A stretch of DNA of 49,985 nt from Ignavibacteria bacterium (GTDB lineage: Bacteria > Bacteroidota > Ignavibacteria > Tepidaquicellales > OLB5), in the NCBI GenBank assembly GCA_014879675.1, contig JACSRQ010000153.1, forward strand, positions 1 through 49,985, in the 5' to 3' direction. The position numbers and the translations under genes were made by a program. The notes below the pieces were generated by a model. The model was not told where the DNA came from. It made no database searches and saw only the letters and a list, made by a program, of their open reading frames with translations. This document shows positions 1-7,743 of the stretch, piece after piece (within the stretch, counting starts at the first letter, position 1; each line of letters begins with the position of its first letter).

Positions 1-46
1 TACACTCTCTCCGTCGTCGGCAGCGTCAGATGTGTATAAGAGACAG
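1..46 (+). other. Illumina Nextera adapter remnant (artefact)
   Basis: Not genomic. Bases 14-46 match the Nextera read-1 transposase adapter, ending in the 19-base Tn5 mosaic end AGATGTGTATAAGAGACAG at 28-46. Bases 6-13 (TCTCTCCG) match the i5 index known as S511, and bases 1-5 match the end of the P5 primer. The order P5 tail, index, read-1 adapter is exactly that of a Nextera library molecule, so the contig begins with untrimmed adapter. Genomic sequence starts at 47. Confidence 0.97.
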
Positions 47-119
47 GTCGTACACCGGCCAAGTTCTTTACCCTCACTCAATCTCCCTAGGTTGACAGGA
101 AATACCTCAAGTTTTCATT

Positions 120-157
120 CCCCCTCTCCTTCCAGGAGAGGGGGTTAGGGGGTGAGG
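120..157 (+). repeat. REP-like palindrome with GGGGGTGAGG tail
   Basis: A perfect 11-bp inverted repeat (120-130 and 134-144, 3-base loop) of the CCCCCTCTCC / GGAGAGGGGG type is followed by a GGGGGTGAGG tail ending at 157. The same hairpin and tail recur as an inverted doublet at 32836-32933, so this is one copy of an interspersed family. No gene is visible between 47 and 311; this repeat and the terminator at 216-240 are all that can be recognised there. Confidence 0.8.
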
Positions 158-215
158 TCATACTCCAATGCTTCTATATATAGTTTAATGTAAAACATGC
201 ATTATTTGTTTCCAT

Positions 216-240
216 AAAAAAACCGGGGCTTTTGCCCCGG
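216..240 (-). terminator. Rho-independent terminator of the DUF4097-like gene
   Basis: Stem CCGGGGC / GCCCCGG (223-229 and 234-240) with a 4-base loop. Read on the minus strand it is followed by a run of seven T (complement of 216-222), about 70 bases after the stop codon of the gene at 312-1205. Confidence 0.85.
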
Positions 241-311
241 CCTATTTCTCTTCCTTTTGTTTTGCTGCTTTATAATATTCAAACTTTTTGTGATCTGAAC
301 TATTTTATCTG

Positions 312-1205
312 TTATTTCTTAGTTACAACTATGTTTCCGGCTGAAGTAGTACATTTAAATATTTCGCCACCGTTATTGAACTTGGTGTTTATGTATGAAG
401 ATATAACGCTTTTGTTTTCAACTTTGGCAAAGTCACATGAGATCTTACCTGCCAGCGTACCGATATCCGCGTTCGCGTCAAAATCAGCGGGCAGGGTTGC
501 TGTAATGTTTCCGCCAAGTGTGCTCATATCGATGCCATAGTTTTTGCCGGAATAATTAAGCCTGATATTACCACCTGCAGTTGAGGCATCAATTCTTCCA
601 TCACCGCCGTCAAGATTTATATCGCCGCCGGCAGTAGAAGCATCAACGCTTCCGCTGAAGCTGACAATTGAAATGCTTCCTCCTGATGTTGATATTTTAA
701 TATCGCCAACAGATCCATCTATCTTTACATTTCCTCCTGCAGTGTACGCTTCCAGGTTACCCACAGTATTATCGATCTTAATACTTCCGCCTGAAGAATT
801 GGTAACTATCTTACCTGATATATCTTTAATTGAAAAAGAACCGCCTGAGCTGTTAAGTGCAATATTATATGTTTCAGGTACTATGATCTCCACTCTAATT
901 GTCAGGTTCTTCATATTGCGTGAATCTTTCTGTTTGCCTTCAACCTTCACACCCGAAGGAACATTCTCCGCGGTGAAAATTATCTTTTCTTCTGCTTCGT
1001 CATTTCCGTAAACCTTGACGCTTACTTCATTGCTGCTCCATGAAGAAACTGTAACGCTGCCTGCGATGAGGCTCGTGGTGAGGTCTTTGCCGGGCTCGGT
1101 TGTCAGCGTTTTTTCGAACAGAAGCCTGGCATCATCGGCCGTTATTGATTTGGTCATAAATATTGATATTAAGAGGACAATCGCCCAAATGCCTGTAAAT
1201 TTCAT
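312..1205 (-). CDS. DUF4097-like beta-helical adhesin/secreted protein
   Basis: 297 residues. The N-terminus (MKFTGIWAIVLLISIFMTKSITA) is a Sec signal peptide, so the product is exported to the periplasm or surface. From about residue 115 to 265 there are repeated units of roughly 19-20 residues with the pattern S/T-x-GG-x-I-x-I/L, for example SSGGSFSIKDISG, TSGGSISIVSFSG and STAGGDINLDGGDG. This is the pattern of the DUF4097 putative adhesin family, which folds as a right-handed beta-helix. Start ATG at 1205; own terminator at 216-240. The next minus-strand gene upstream has its own terminator, so this is probably a single-gene transcript. The function of the family is poorly defined; adhesin is the database-style name, not something shown here. 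Confidence 0.8.
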   Translation of the reverse strand: MKFTGIWAIVLLISIFMTKSITADDARLLFEKTLTTEPGKDLTTSLIAGSVTVSSWSSNEVSVKVYGNDEAEEKIIFTAENVPSGVKVEGKQKDSRNMKNLTIRVEIIVPETYNIALNSSGGSFSIKDISGKIVTNSSGGSIKIDNTVGNLEAYTAGGNVKIDGSVGDIKISTSGGSISIVSFSGSVDASTAGGDINLDGGDGRIDASTAGGNIRLNYSGKNYGIDMSTLGGNITATLPADFDANADIGTLAGKISCDFAKVENKSVISSYINTKFNNGGEIFKCTTSAGNIVVTKK

Positions 1206-1340
1206 GTTTTATCCTATTTTATTATAGTTGCTTTATTAATAGGATGAACTAAAAACTCAAATGGTTTAAGGCTATTAAACTTTTAAATTTCCGAAATTTA
1301 ACGAAGTAACTCTGATTTTTTAAGGCAGTTTTTGAGAAAT

Positions 1341-1371
1341 AAAAATGCCGCAGACTTTTTTATCTGCGGCA
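1341..1371 (-). terminator. Rho-independent terminator of the 81-aa gene
   Basis: Perfect 9-bp stem TGCCGCAGA / TCTGCGGCA (1346-1354 and 1363-1371) followed on the minus strand by TTTTT. It lies about 45 bases downstream of the stop of the gene at 1417-1662. Confidence 0.85.
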
Positions 1372-1416
1372 ATTTGGGGGGTGCTTCTTAATGATATAAT
1401 CTTACGATTATAAACT

Positions 1417-1662
1417 CTACTTTTTATCCAGCTTATGTTTTGCTTCTTTCCAGAAGTGCATGAACCTGGAGGCGGTCTTCCCCATATCTGCAGGGTCGGT
1501 TATCTTTTCCTGCCAGCTTGTGTGGGCTGAGTTCCATTCAGACCTGCTGTAACCGGATTCTTCAGCTATTCTTAAGCACGCTTCACTATCATCCATCTCT
1601 CCATTGATCTTTGCGCATAATTCAGCATATACTTCCAAACTTATCCTGTTCACTGTATTCAT
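1417..1662 (-). CDS. small hypothetical protein, 81 aa
   Basis: 81 residues, acidic and basic residues mixed, no signal peptide or membrane segment, so probably cytoplasmic. The segment VYAELCAKINGEMDDSEA followed by GYSRSEWNSAHTSWQEKI resembles a short helical unit in which a conserved Trp sits in a 'W...W' pair (EWNSAHTSW); similar units occur in uncharacterised proteins of other bacteria, but I cannot name the family. It ends with a clear terminator, which supports it as a real, separately transcribed gene. Start is ATG at 1662 (AATTAAAA upstream, no strong ribosome site). No function is proposed. Confidence 0.6.
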   Translation of the reverse strand: MNTVNRISLEVYAELCAKINGEMDDSEACLRIAEESGYSRSEWNSAHTSWQEKITDPADMGKTASRFMHFWKEAKHKLDKK

Positions 1663-1699
1663 TTTTAATTACTTCCATTAGGCGGGTACGGATCTTTTT

Positions 1700-1739
1700 T
1701 AAACAAGCCCGGCAGGCTGCCTCCTTCCGGGCTGGTTTA
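1700..1739. terminator. hairpin between lipoprotein gene and 81-aa gene
   Basis: Inverted repeat TAAAC-A-AGCCCGG (1700-1712) against CCGGGCT-G-GTTTA (1727-1739) with one internal mismatch and a 14-base loop. It sits 22 bases after the stop of the lipoprotein gene (minus strand). The T-run is weak on the minus strand, so termination is likely but less certain than for the neighbouring hairpins. Confidence 0.55.
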
Positions 1740-1760
1740 GGTATTAGTTGTTTAACTTGT

Positions 1761-2168
1761 TTATATAATTTCTACTTCGCCGGTGGCAATTACATCGCCG
1801 TTTTTCTTGATACAGCTTACTTTATATTTGCCTTTTTCACCGAATTCAACGTCATCAAAGTGGATATAATCCCAGCTTGGCTGTACGGTGAACGGGAATG
1901 TTTCAACGGCTTTGCCTGTAGCGGCATCTGTAACGTTGATATCTACTTCCTTTTCTCCTATCGGATTCTGAAGCTTAACCATAACTGTTACTTTACCGGC
2001 TTTGAATTTTGTATCTTCGCCGATCTCTTTTGTTACATATTTTTCGCAGAAATAGAGACGGTCTCCTGAGAATTTATCTGTTATCTGCTGGATCTGTTTG
2101 ATCCTTCCGCAGCCGGAAAATACCATCATTATTACTGCCAACGCCATTAATGCTTTTGTGAACCTCAT
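1761..2168 (-). CDS. predicted lipoprotein, 135 aa
   Basis: 135 residues. The N-terminus MRFTKALMALAVIMMVFSGC is a lipoprotein signal with the lipobox F-S-G-C, Cys20 being the lipidated residue. The rest is beta-rich, with alternating charged and hydrophobic residues (GKVTVMVKLQNPIGEKEVDI, KYKVSCIKKNGDVIATGEVE), suggesting a small immunoglobulin-like sandwich at the membrane surface. A strong ribosome site (AGGAGG at about 2182-2187 on the minus strand) fits the ATG at 2168. No catalytic motif is seen; the role may be structural or binding. Confidence 0.7.
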   Translation of the reverse strand: MRFTKALMALAVIMMVFSGCGRIKQIQQITDKFSGDRLYFCEKYVTKEIGEDTKFKAGKVTVMVKLQNPIGEKEVDINVTDAATGKAVETFPFTVQPSWDYIHFDDVEFGEKGKYKVSCIKKNGDVIATGEVEII

Positions 2169-2236
2169 TTTTGTGAATTCCTCCTGTATTGTTTAAAGCG
2201 GTTAAGTTTTACCCTGTGTGTAATTTCTAAAAAAAT

Positions 2237-2647
2237 TTATATGATAAGAACCTGTGAAGTGTTTGCGGGATTGTATTTTATATTGATCTTATCACCAACC
2301 CTGGGAATTGCGATCTTCGAAACTGCCGTTTCAACATCTGCCTGGAATGCCGGACCGAACTGCGGCGTGATATTCAGCTTCATCTTCACTACCGGATTGT
2401 AGTTTATCAATGCGCCGGTATCTGCAATACTTAATACTTCAGCAGTGCCGCCCATTCCTGTTTGTGCAAGATTACCGGTATCGGTATAATTCTTTGCCAT
2501 ATTAAGGCTGGCATTTGTCTGGTCAACAAAATCCTGCCCCATGAATGTTTTGGTCAGAAATCCTGAGACTCCAGAATTTATTGCTTTATCAGCATTATCG
2601 AGTGCTTTCTTTGGGTCTTTTTCGATCTTTTTTCCGAATCCGAACAT
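2237..2647 (-). CDS. conserved hypothetical protein, 136 aa
   Basis: 136 residues, no signal peptide. Residues 1-65 are polar and helical (KKIEKDPKKALDNADKAINSG). From about residue 68 the sequence changes to a beta-rich unit: G-TAEVLSIADTGALINYNPVV, then K-L-N-I-T-P, then a closing stretch VGDKINIKYNPANTSQVLI. This pattern (a Gly-x-Ala-x-Val start, an asparagine-rich turn, and a final G-D-x-I-x-V-x-Y-x-P) resembles small OB-like beta-barrel units found in several uncharacterised short bacterial proteins. Start ATG at 2647 with AAAGGAATT upstream. Function unknown. Confidence 0.6.
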   Translation of the reverse strand: MFGFGKKIEKDPKKALDNADKAINSGVSGFLTKTFMGQDFVDQTNASLNMAKNYTDTGNLAQTGMGGTAEVLSIADTGALINYNPVVKMKLNITPQFGPAFQADVETAVSKIAIPRVGDKINIKYNPANTSQVLII

Positions 2648-3153
2648 TTTGGTAATTCCTTTCTTGGTTATTGTTGTTTTGTTTTATTAACTTGATACAA
2701 AAATAGCATAGAACCCACCCGTTAACAAAGAAATGAATCAATAGTTGTTTATTTGTTGTTTGCGCCTGAGTACCTCAAAACTTATTCATTGAGATGTAAA
2801 CCAATGTAGAATCAGCAGTCTATGTATGGAAATTTTTAAATTGAAGTTTTGGAATGTTATGTTTTGAAAGAAATATCGTTTTGTTTGGGCAGAAATACCT
2901 TTCGAACCCTTAATGTTAGGTTTATTGAGCTATTTTCGCAATTAAATCGATTCAGAAAATTCACTATGTTTTGAAATTCAGACAAAACCTGGCTGCAAAA
3001 AAGTGTTTATTGCTTCATTGTTTTGGCACCATCAAAAGACTTGATATAAGAATTGCCGAAATTGGGCGGCATTTGCACTTTTTTTGGTAAAACAAATGAG
3101 TTTTTTATACTTCAAAAGTACTTTATATTGCGCCTTAAATCGCCAAAAATCAA
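2648..3153. other. 506-bp gene-free AT-rich intergenic region
   Basis: Divergent spacer between minus-strand small genes and the plus-strand paralogue pair starting at 3154. No ORF, tRNA, terminator or recognised repeat is seen. A 12-base sequence TATGTTTTGAAA occurs twice (2859-2870 and 2965-2976), which in such AT-rich DNA could be chance. It should hold promoters for both directions, but no box is clear enough to mark. Confidence 0.5.
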
Positions 3154-4614
3154 ATGATAAGTGCTACTCTCCTAAATATGCTAAGCAAATTCTCTGTTAA
3201 AGAGATCAAGGAGTTTGGCGAGTTCGTTAGATCTCCGTTCTTTAACAAGAATGAAAATGTTATCGCGCTTTACGATTACCTGAAGAAACATTACCCTGAG
3301 TTTGAGGGACCTAAGCTAAAGAAGGAATATGCTTATTCGCGGTTGTTTAAAGGAAAAGAATATAATGATGGCTTCATGAGATCGGTTACCTTTAACCTGG
3401 GGAAGCTTGCCGAGGACTACCTGGCATATATTAATTTCAGAAAAGATGACCTTACCCGCGGAATAAATCTGCTGAAAGAGCTGAATGAAAGAAAGCTCGA
3501 AAAGGTGTTCCTGAAGTATTATTCAGAAATTGAAGAGGATATTAACTCGATCCAATATCACGATACCGATTATTTCTTCAAGAAGTACGAGCTGGAAGAG
3601 CAAAAGGAAATATACCTCGACTGGAGCAAGTTCAAACAGAAGGATTTTAAGAATTACTCGGAAAATACCATCTCATATATTGATGATGAGCTTACAAGCT
3701 ACTACCTGGCAAAGATGCTGAACCATTACAGGTTTATTCTTGATAAAGCGCAATATGAGCAGATACAGTTTGACAGCTCGTTTACTGATCATATCCTGGA
3801 TTACCTTCTTAACAAGGATGATTATTTCAGGAACAAAATAAAGATCAAGCTTCACCTGTATGAAGTGCTGCTTATCAAAGAGAAAAGAACAGAAGATTAC
3901 GAGAAGCTGAAAGAGATACTGGTTACCGGCGTAGATTTTTTAAGCCACAGCGATAGGTACAGCCTGCATAATGTTCTGCAGAGTTTCCTCATTGAAAGAT
4001 CGTTTGGAGGAGTAAGCGGCCTCGCGGTTGAAAGGCTTGAGCTTTATAAAATATGTATAGCGCAAAAACTATACGCTGCCAGCGAACATATTTACTTTGA
4101 TGATCTTATGTTCGGTAACATTGTTATTACGGCAATTGCCGCCGGGCAGTTTGAGTGGGTTGAGGAGTTCATCAACAGGTATTCCGATGAGGTTTCACCT
4201 GATAACAGGGATGTTGTTCACGGCTACTCGCTTGCAAGGCTTAGCTTTTCAAAAGGTAACTTTGAAGAAACGCTTAAGCATCTAAACGGGATAAAAACAA
4301 TCAGGCATATACAATATAAAATACCTGTAAGAAATCTTACTTCAATGGTAAGCTACGAGCTTGGTATGTTTACCCAGGTAGTTTACCACATTGATTCGTA
4401 CAGGCATTTCCTGAATAATAACAAAAATTCTCTTTCCCTGATAAGGCACGAAAGGGTTGTGAACTTTCTGAAATATTTCACTAAGCTTGTAAAGTACAGG
4501 GAAAAGAACAGTCCGCCTGACCTGGATAAACTGATCGATGAGCTGGTAGAAGCAAATAACACAATTGAAAAGGACTGGCTTTTAGAAAAAGCAAGGGAGT
4601 TAAGAAAAAATTGA
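3154..4614 (+). CDS. SPFFNK-family helical protein, paralogue A
   Basis: 486 residues, soluble, no signal peptide. The N-terminus contains KFSVKEIKEFGEFVRSPFFN (about residues 11-30), then an aromatic-rich segment ending AYSRLFKGKEYNDGFMR. The remainder is almost wholly predicted helix with leucine/tyrosine spacing like TPR or similar helical repeats (for example LARLSFSKGNFEETLKHLNG near residue 360). It aligns along its whole length with the next gene (4611-6056) and more weakly with 13576-15045, so the window holds three paralogues. I recall similar hypothetical proteins in Bacteroidota but know of no function. Start ATG at 3154. The stop overlaps the start of the next gene by 4 bases, so the two are probably co-translated. 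Confidence 0.8.
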   Translation: MISATLLNMLSKFSVKEIKEFGEFVRSPFFNKNENVIALYDYLKKHYPEFEGPKLKKEYAYSRLFKGKEYNDGFMRSVTFNLGKLAEDYLAYINFRKDDLTRGINLLKELNERKLEKVFLKYYSEIEEDINSIQYHDTDYFFKKYELEEQKEIYLDWSKFKQKDFKNYSENTISYIDDELTSYYLAKMLNHYRFILDKAQYEQIQFDSSFTDHILDYLLNKDDYFRNKIKIKLHLYEVLLIKEKRTEDYEKLKEILVTGVDFLSHSDRYSLHNVLQSFLIERSFGGVSGLAVERLELYKICIAQKLYAASEHIYFDDLMFGNIVITAIAAGQFEWVEEFINRYSDEVSPDNRDVVHGYSLARLSFSKGNFEETLKHLNGIKTIRHIQYKIPVRNLTSMVSYELGMFTQVVYHIDSYRHFLNNNKNSLSLIRHERVVNFLKYFTKLVKYREKNSPPDLDKLIDELVEANNTIEKDWLLEKARELRKN

Positions 4615-6056
4615 ACAGAAGCAGTTTAATAGACGCATTCAAAACATTTTCTCCGAAGGAGATAAAAGAATTTGGTGAATTTGTAACTTCGCCTTTTTTC
4701 AACAAAAATGTTAATGTAGTAAGACTTTTCGAACAGATCAGGAAATGTTACCCGGCGTTTGAAGCGGGAAAGATCGAGAAGGAAAAAGTGTTTTCGCGGA
4801 TATTCCCCGGCAAGCCCTATAAAGATAGTACGCTAAGGCTGCTGATGTATTACCTGTATGAGCTGGTTGAAAAGTTCATAGCATATAACCGCTTCACCTC
4901 CGATGACCTGCGGTTCCAGAGCATTTTGCTTGAAGAGCTGCATGAGCGCAGGCTGTACAAAGATTTTGAAAAAACCGTTGAGACAGCATACAAACAGCTT
5001 GATGAACAAACCACCCGTGACGGTTCCTATTATATGTACAGGTATATGTTTGCAGAGCATAAGCTCAGCTACCTGGCAGAGCTTTACCTGGGTAAATATG
5101 AAAAGTACCTCACCAGCGAAAACCTGCACCTGTTTTCCGATAACATTACGCATTACTACCTTATCAGCGTATTGAAATATTACGCTATTACGCTGAATAC
5201 AAACTACCTCTATAATGTTAAGGCCGATACTTCCGTTTTTGAGCAGATGCTTAAAAACTTCAATGTTGAGCAGTTTGAAAACGTCCCGATGATAGTTATC
5301 TATTACCGTGTGATAATGCTTTTTCTTACTCCCGATGATGAAGAGAATTATTATAAGCTGAAAGATCTGGTTGTAAAATATGAGAATCAGGTAGGGCATG
5401 CTATTGGCGATCTATATATCAACCTGGAAAACTACAGTGTGAGGATGGCACGGCATGGAAAATCTGAATTCATTAAGGAATCACTCGATGTTTACAATCT
5501 CGAGCTTGCCAAAGGTACTTACCTGATCCACGGAAGCATGCCAAACTCTTTTTACACAAGCTTTGTTGTTAACGCATGCAAAATGAAAGATTTTGATTCC
5601 GCGCTTGAGTTCATAAATAAGTATAAGACCGAGCTTCAGGAAGTTACAAGAGAGCAGTATTATTTCTATTCAATGTCATTCCTTGAATATGAAAAGGGTA
5701 ACTATGAAAAAGCCCTGGAGTATCTTGCTAAAACCAAGGCGGAAGAAGTTTATCTGAAAATGGACATTCGCCTGCTGCAATGCAGAATATATTATGTCCT
5801 GGTGTGGAACATACCGCTGCAGTCACTGCTTGATACCTTCAAAAAAACTGTGCAGAACAATAAGTATATAGCGGATATAAGGAAAGAGCAGTACAATAAG
5901 TTCATAAAATATACCAACCAGCTGAATAATATCCGGTATAAATCAGATAAACATGCGCTGGCTGTGGTGATAGATGACCTTGAAAAAGATGATTACTTTG
6001 CATATAAATCGTGGGTGGTTGAAGAAGCCGCTAAGCTTTATCAATCTCTGAAATAA
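4611..6056 (+). CDS. SPFFNK-family helical protein, paralogue B
   Basis: 481 residues, paralogue of the preceding gene. The N-terminus KTFSPKEIKEFGEFVTSPFF (about residues 8-27) matches paralogue A almost residue for residue, followed by the same VFSRIFPGKPYKDSTLR block. The later part is helical and Tyr-rich, with a TPR-like unit FLEYEKGNYEKALEYLAKTK around residue 365. The start codon is TTG at 4611, inside the TTGA overlap with the stop of paralogue A; the alignment of the two N-termini supports it. The pair looks like an old tandem duplication kept as one operon, which suggests the products act together or as a heteromer, but that is inference. Function unknown. Confidence 0.8.
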   Translation: MNRSSLIDAFKTFSPKEIKEFGEFVTSPFFNKNVNVVRLFEQIRKCYPAFEAGKIEKEKVFSRIFPGKPYKDSTLRLLMYYLYELVEKFIAYNRFTSDDLRFQSILLEELHERRLYKDFEKTVETAYKQLDEQTTRDGSYYMYRYMFAEHKLSYLAELYLGKYEKYLTSENLHLFSDNITHYYLISVLKYYAITLNTNYLYNVKADTSVFEQMLKNFNVEQFENVPMIVIYYRVIMLFLTPDDEENYYKLKDLVVKYENQVGHAIGDLYINLENYSVRMARHGKSEFIKESLDVYNLELAKGTYLIHGSMPNSFYTSFVVNACKMKDFDSALEFINKYKTELQEVTREQYYFYSMSFLEYEKGNYEKALEYLAKTKAEEVYLKMDIRLLQCRIYYVLVWNIPLQSLLDTFKKTVQNNKYIADIRKEQYNKFIKYTNQLNNIRYKSDKHALAVVIDDLEKDDYFAYKSWVVEEAAKLYQSLK

Positions 6057-6073
6057 CTTATGATTGCGGGGGG

Positions 6074-6715
6074 TTAAGGTGCCAGCCTTTCGATCTTCCA
6101 GATCTTTTTACTGAGCGTGTACCTTATGCGGTCATGCAGCCTGTTTGGCCTGCCCTGCCAAAACTCAAATGAATCCGGAACCAGCCTGTAACCGCCCCAA
6201 ACAGGCGGCAGGGGAACGTGAGTACGGAACTTCATCATGTATTTGAGGAATTCACTAACTATAACCGAGCGGTTTTCAATAACGCTGCTTTGCTTTGATG
6301 CCCATGCGCCAACCCTGCTTTTATACGGGCGGGTGTTAAAATAATCAGTGCTTTCCTGCTCAGAAACTTTTTCTATCCTTCCTTCAATTCTAACCTGCCG
6401 TTCAAGCTTATCCCAGAAAAAGAGCAGGCTTGCAAACGGATTCTCTTCAAGCTCATTTCCCTTTTTGCTTTTGTAATTAGTGTAGAATACAAACCCTCTT
6501 TCATCAAAACCTTTGAGCAGAACAACCCTCGCAGAAGGTTTCCCTGCGCGTGTTGCGGTAGCAACGGTCATAGCATTAGGCTCAAAGAAACCGGAATTCA
6601 TCACTTCGGTGAACCATTTTTCGAATTGTTTGAACGGATCTTTACTTACATTTTTTACCGAAAGGGTGCTTTTGGTGTACTGCCTTCTGAGATCCTGGAT
6701 TTCTTTTTCGGTCAT
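6074..6715 (-). CDS. pdxH: pyridoxamine 5'-phosphate oxidase
   Basis: 213 residues from the ATG at 6715; an in-frame GTG at 6745 would add 10 residues, but MTEKEIQDLRRQYTK lines up with the normal start of the family, so the ATG is preferred. The FMN enzyme oxidises pyridoxamine/pyridoxine 5'-phosphate to pyridoxal 5'-phosphate with oxygen, which implies at least microaerobic capacity. Diagnostic motifs: SARVVLLKGFDERGFVFYTN (FMN site), RVGAWASKQSS (around 155-165) and the C-terminal signature FWQGRPNRLHDR...WKIERLAP. Length equals that of the E. coli enzyme. It is convergent with the 4611-6056 gene, 17 bases apart. Confidence 0.96.
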   Translation of the reverse strand: MTEKEIQDLRRQYTKSTLSVKNVSKDPFKQFEKWFTEVMNSGFFEPNAMTVATATRAGKPSARVVLLKGFDERGFVFYTNYKSKKGNELEENPFASLLFFWDKLERQVRIEGRIEKVSEQESTDYFNTRPYKSRVGAWASKQSSVIENRSVIVSEFLKYMMKFRTHVPLPPVWGGYRLVPDSFEFWQGRPNRLHDRIRYTLSKKIWKIERLAP

Positions 6716-6830
6716 GTTTTTGGAGTGAAACAAAAAAGCAAACACTGCTGTAGATGTTAATACTATAAGTGTAATTACTAATACAGTAAGTACACAAGTT
6801 GTAATTACTGTATCGGCTGCAAATGAGCCT

Positions 6831-7229
6831 CTATTTCTTCCGGTGAACTATAAACGCATTCGTGCATTTATCAAAACCGATCTTTGGATAATAGTCCATT
6901 GCTTCCGAAGCAGAGACAAGCAGCAGGTTGGATTCCTCACCTGCTAGTTTCTGAACTTCATTCACAAGTTCATGCCCGATCCCCTGCCTCTGATATTCTT
7001 TATCTACAGCGAGATCTGAGAGGTAACAGCAATAGCTGTAATCAGAAAGCGCGCGGGCAATTCCCACAAGCCTGTCCCCATCCCATGCAGTAACTACAAG
7101 GTTCGAGTTATCGATCATCTTTTTGATCCTGTTCAGATCTTCCACCGGCCTTTTGATGCCTGAAGCTCTGAAAAGTTCAGAAAGCTGGTGTGCTTCTAAT
7201 GCGGCATTCGCTCTATAGGTAATTACCAT
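6831..7229 (-). CDS. GNAT-family N-acetyltransferase
   Basis: 132 residues, one GNAT domain. The acetyl-CoA binding loop is seen as LAVDKEYQRQGIGHELVNEV (about 73-92; Q/R-x-x-G-x-G/A motif), preceded by the beta-strand LVVTAWDGDRLVGIARALSD and followed by the C-terminal strand pair with YYPKIGFDK. The sequence resembles the small YjgM/ArsN-like acetyltransferases, but the substrate cannot be told. It lies 12 bases downstream of the SRPBCC-like gene in the same direction and may be co-transcribed with it. Confidence 0.9.
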   Translation of the reverse strand: MVITYRANAALEAHQLSELFRASGIKRPVEDLNRIKKMIDNSNLVVTAWDGDRLVGIARALSDYSYCCYLSDLAVDKEYQRQGIGHELVNEVQKLAGEESNLLLVSASEAMDYYPKIGFDKCTNAFIVHRKK

Positions 7230-7241
7230 GAAAACGTTAAG

Positions 7242-7679
7242 TTATTTACGGAAATAAGATTTATAAACCGGTTTTCTATAATAAAACTGGAGAAAAAACG
7301 CCGGAAACAGCAAAAAATTCAGCAGTTTATTTCCCGTATTACAGCTAATATCATCAATAATTATGCTATTTTCAATAGATTTTTCTATTTTGTGAATATG
7401 GCGCCAATATTTCAATGGCCATGGCAGCTTAACTCCTTCATCTACAAATCCAATCGAGTTCTCATTTTCAAAATCTTCGGTTATCACAGAGTGCCAGTGC
7501 TGTTTCAATCCAAACATATTTAAGCAGATCTCAACATTATCACCGGTTTTGCAGCCTTCAAACCTTATAATTCTTAAACCTATCAAAGGGGGTTTAAGTT
7601 TCATAAACAGGTTAATATCAAACCCTTGGAAAACTTTTTTATAATTCTGCTCTACTTTTGTTTTTATAGTTATACGCAT
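7242..7679 (-). CDS. SRPBCC-superfamily (START-like) protein
   Basis: 145 residues. The N-terminal strand MRITIKTKVEQNYKKVFQGFD, the central stretch with GDNVEICLNMFG and HWHSVITEDFENENSIGFVD, and the long C-terminal helix LLNFLLFPAFFLQFYYRKPVYK match the ligand-binding SRPBCC (polyketide cyclase-like) fold common as small stand-alone proteins in Bacteroidota. Such proteins bind hydrophobic ligands; no ligand or enzymatic role can be given. Start ATG at 7679. A hairpin at 7689-7721 separates it from icd, so it and the acetyltransferase probably form a separate unit. Confidence 0.65.
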   Translation of the reverse strand: MRITIKTKVEQNYKKVFQGFDINLFMKLKPPLIGLRIIRFEGCKTGDNVEICLNMFGLKQHWHSVITEDFENENSIGFVDEGVKLPWPLKYWRHIHKIEKSIENSIIIDDISCNTGNKLLNFLLFPAFFLQFYYRKPVYKSYFRK

Positions 7680-7688
7680 ATTAAACTA

Positions 7689-7721
7689 AAACGGCTCATC
7701 AATTAAATTGAAGAGCCGTTT
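7689..7721 (-). terminator. terminator downstream of icd
   Basis: Perfect 9-bp stem AAACGGCTC / GAGCCGTTT (7689-7697 and 7713-7721) with a 15-base loop, 23 bases after the icd stop. The minus-strand tail is TTTAGTTTAA; the plus-strand tail is also T-rich. Confidence 0.75.
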
Positions 7722-7743
7722 TTTTCTGATTTTCCTTAACTAG

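Noticed and set aside
2648-3153. Possible tRNA or small RNA in the large AT-rich spacer
   Set aside because: No cloverleaf, no GTTCRANNC T-loop, and no terminator-like hairpin was found there.
4833-5399. 188-residue frame on the minus strand inside paralogue B
   Set aside because: Antisense shadow of a clear coding gene; its composition (Ile/Phe/Val rich) mirrors the Lys/Glu/Tyr-rich sense codons, and no family motif is seen.
6716-6745. GTG start 10 codons earlier for pdxH
   Set aside because: The added residues MFAFLFHSKN are absent in the family and the ATG at 6715 gives the normal N-terminus.
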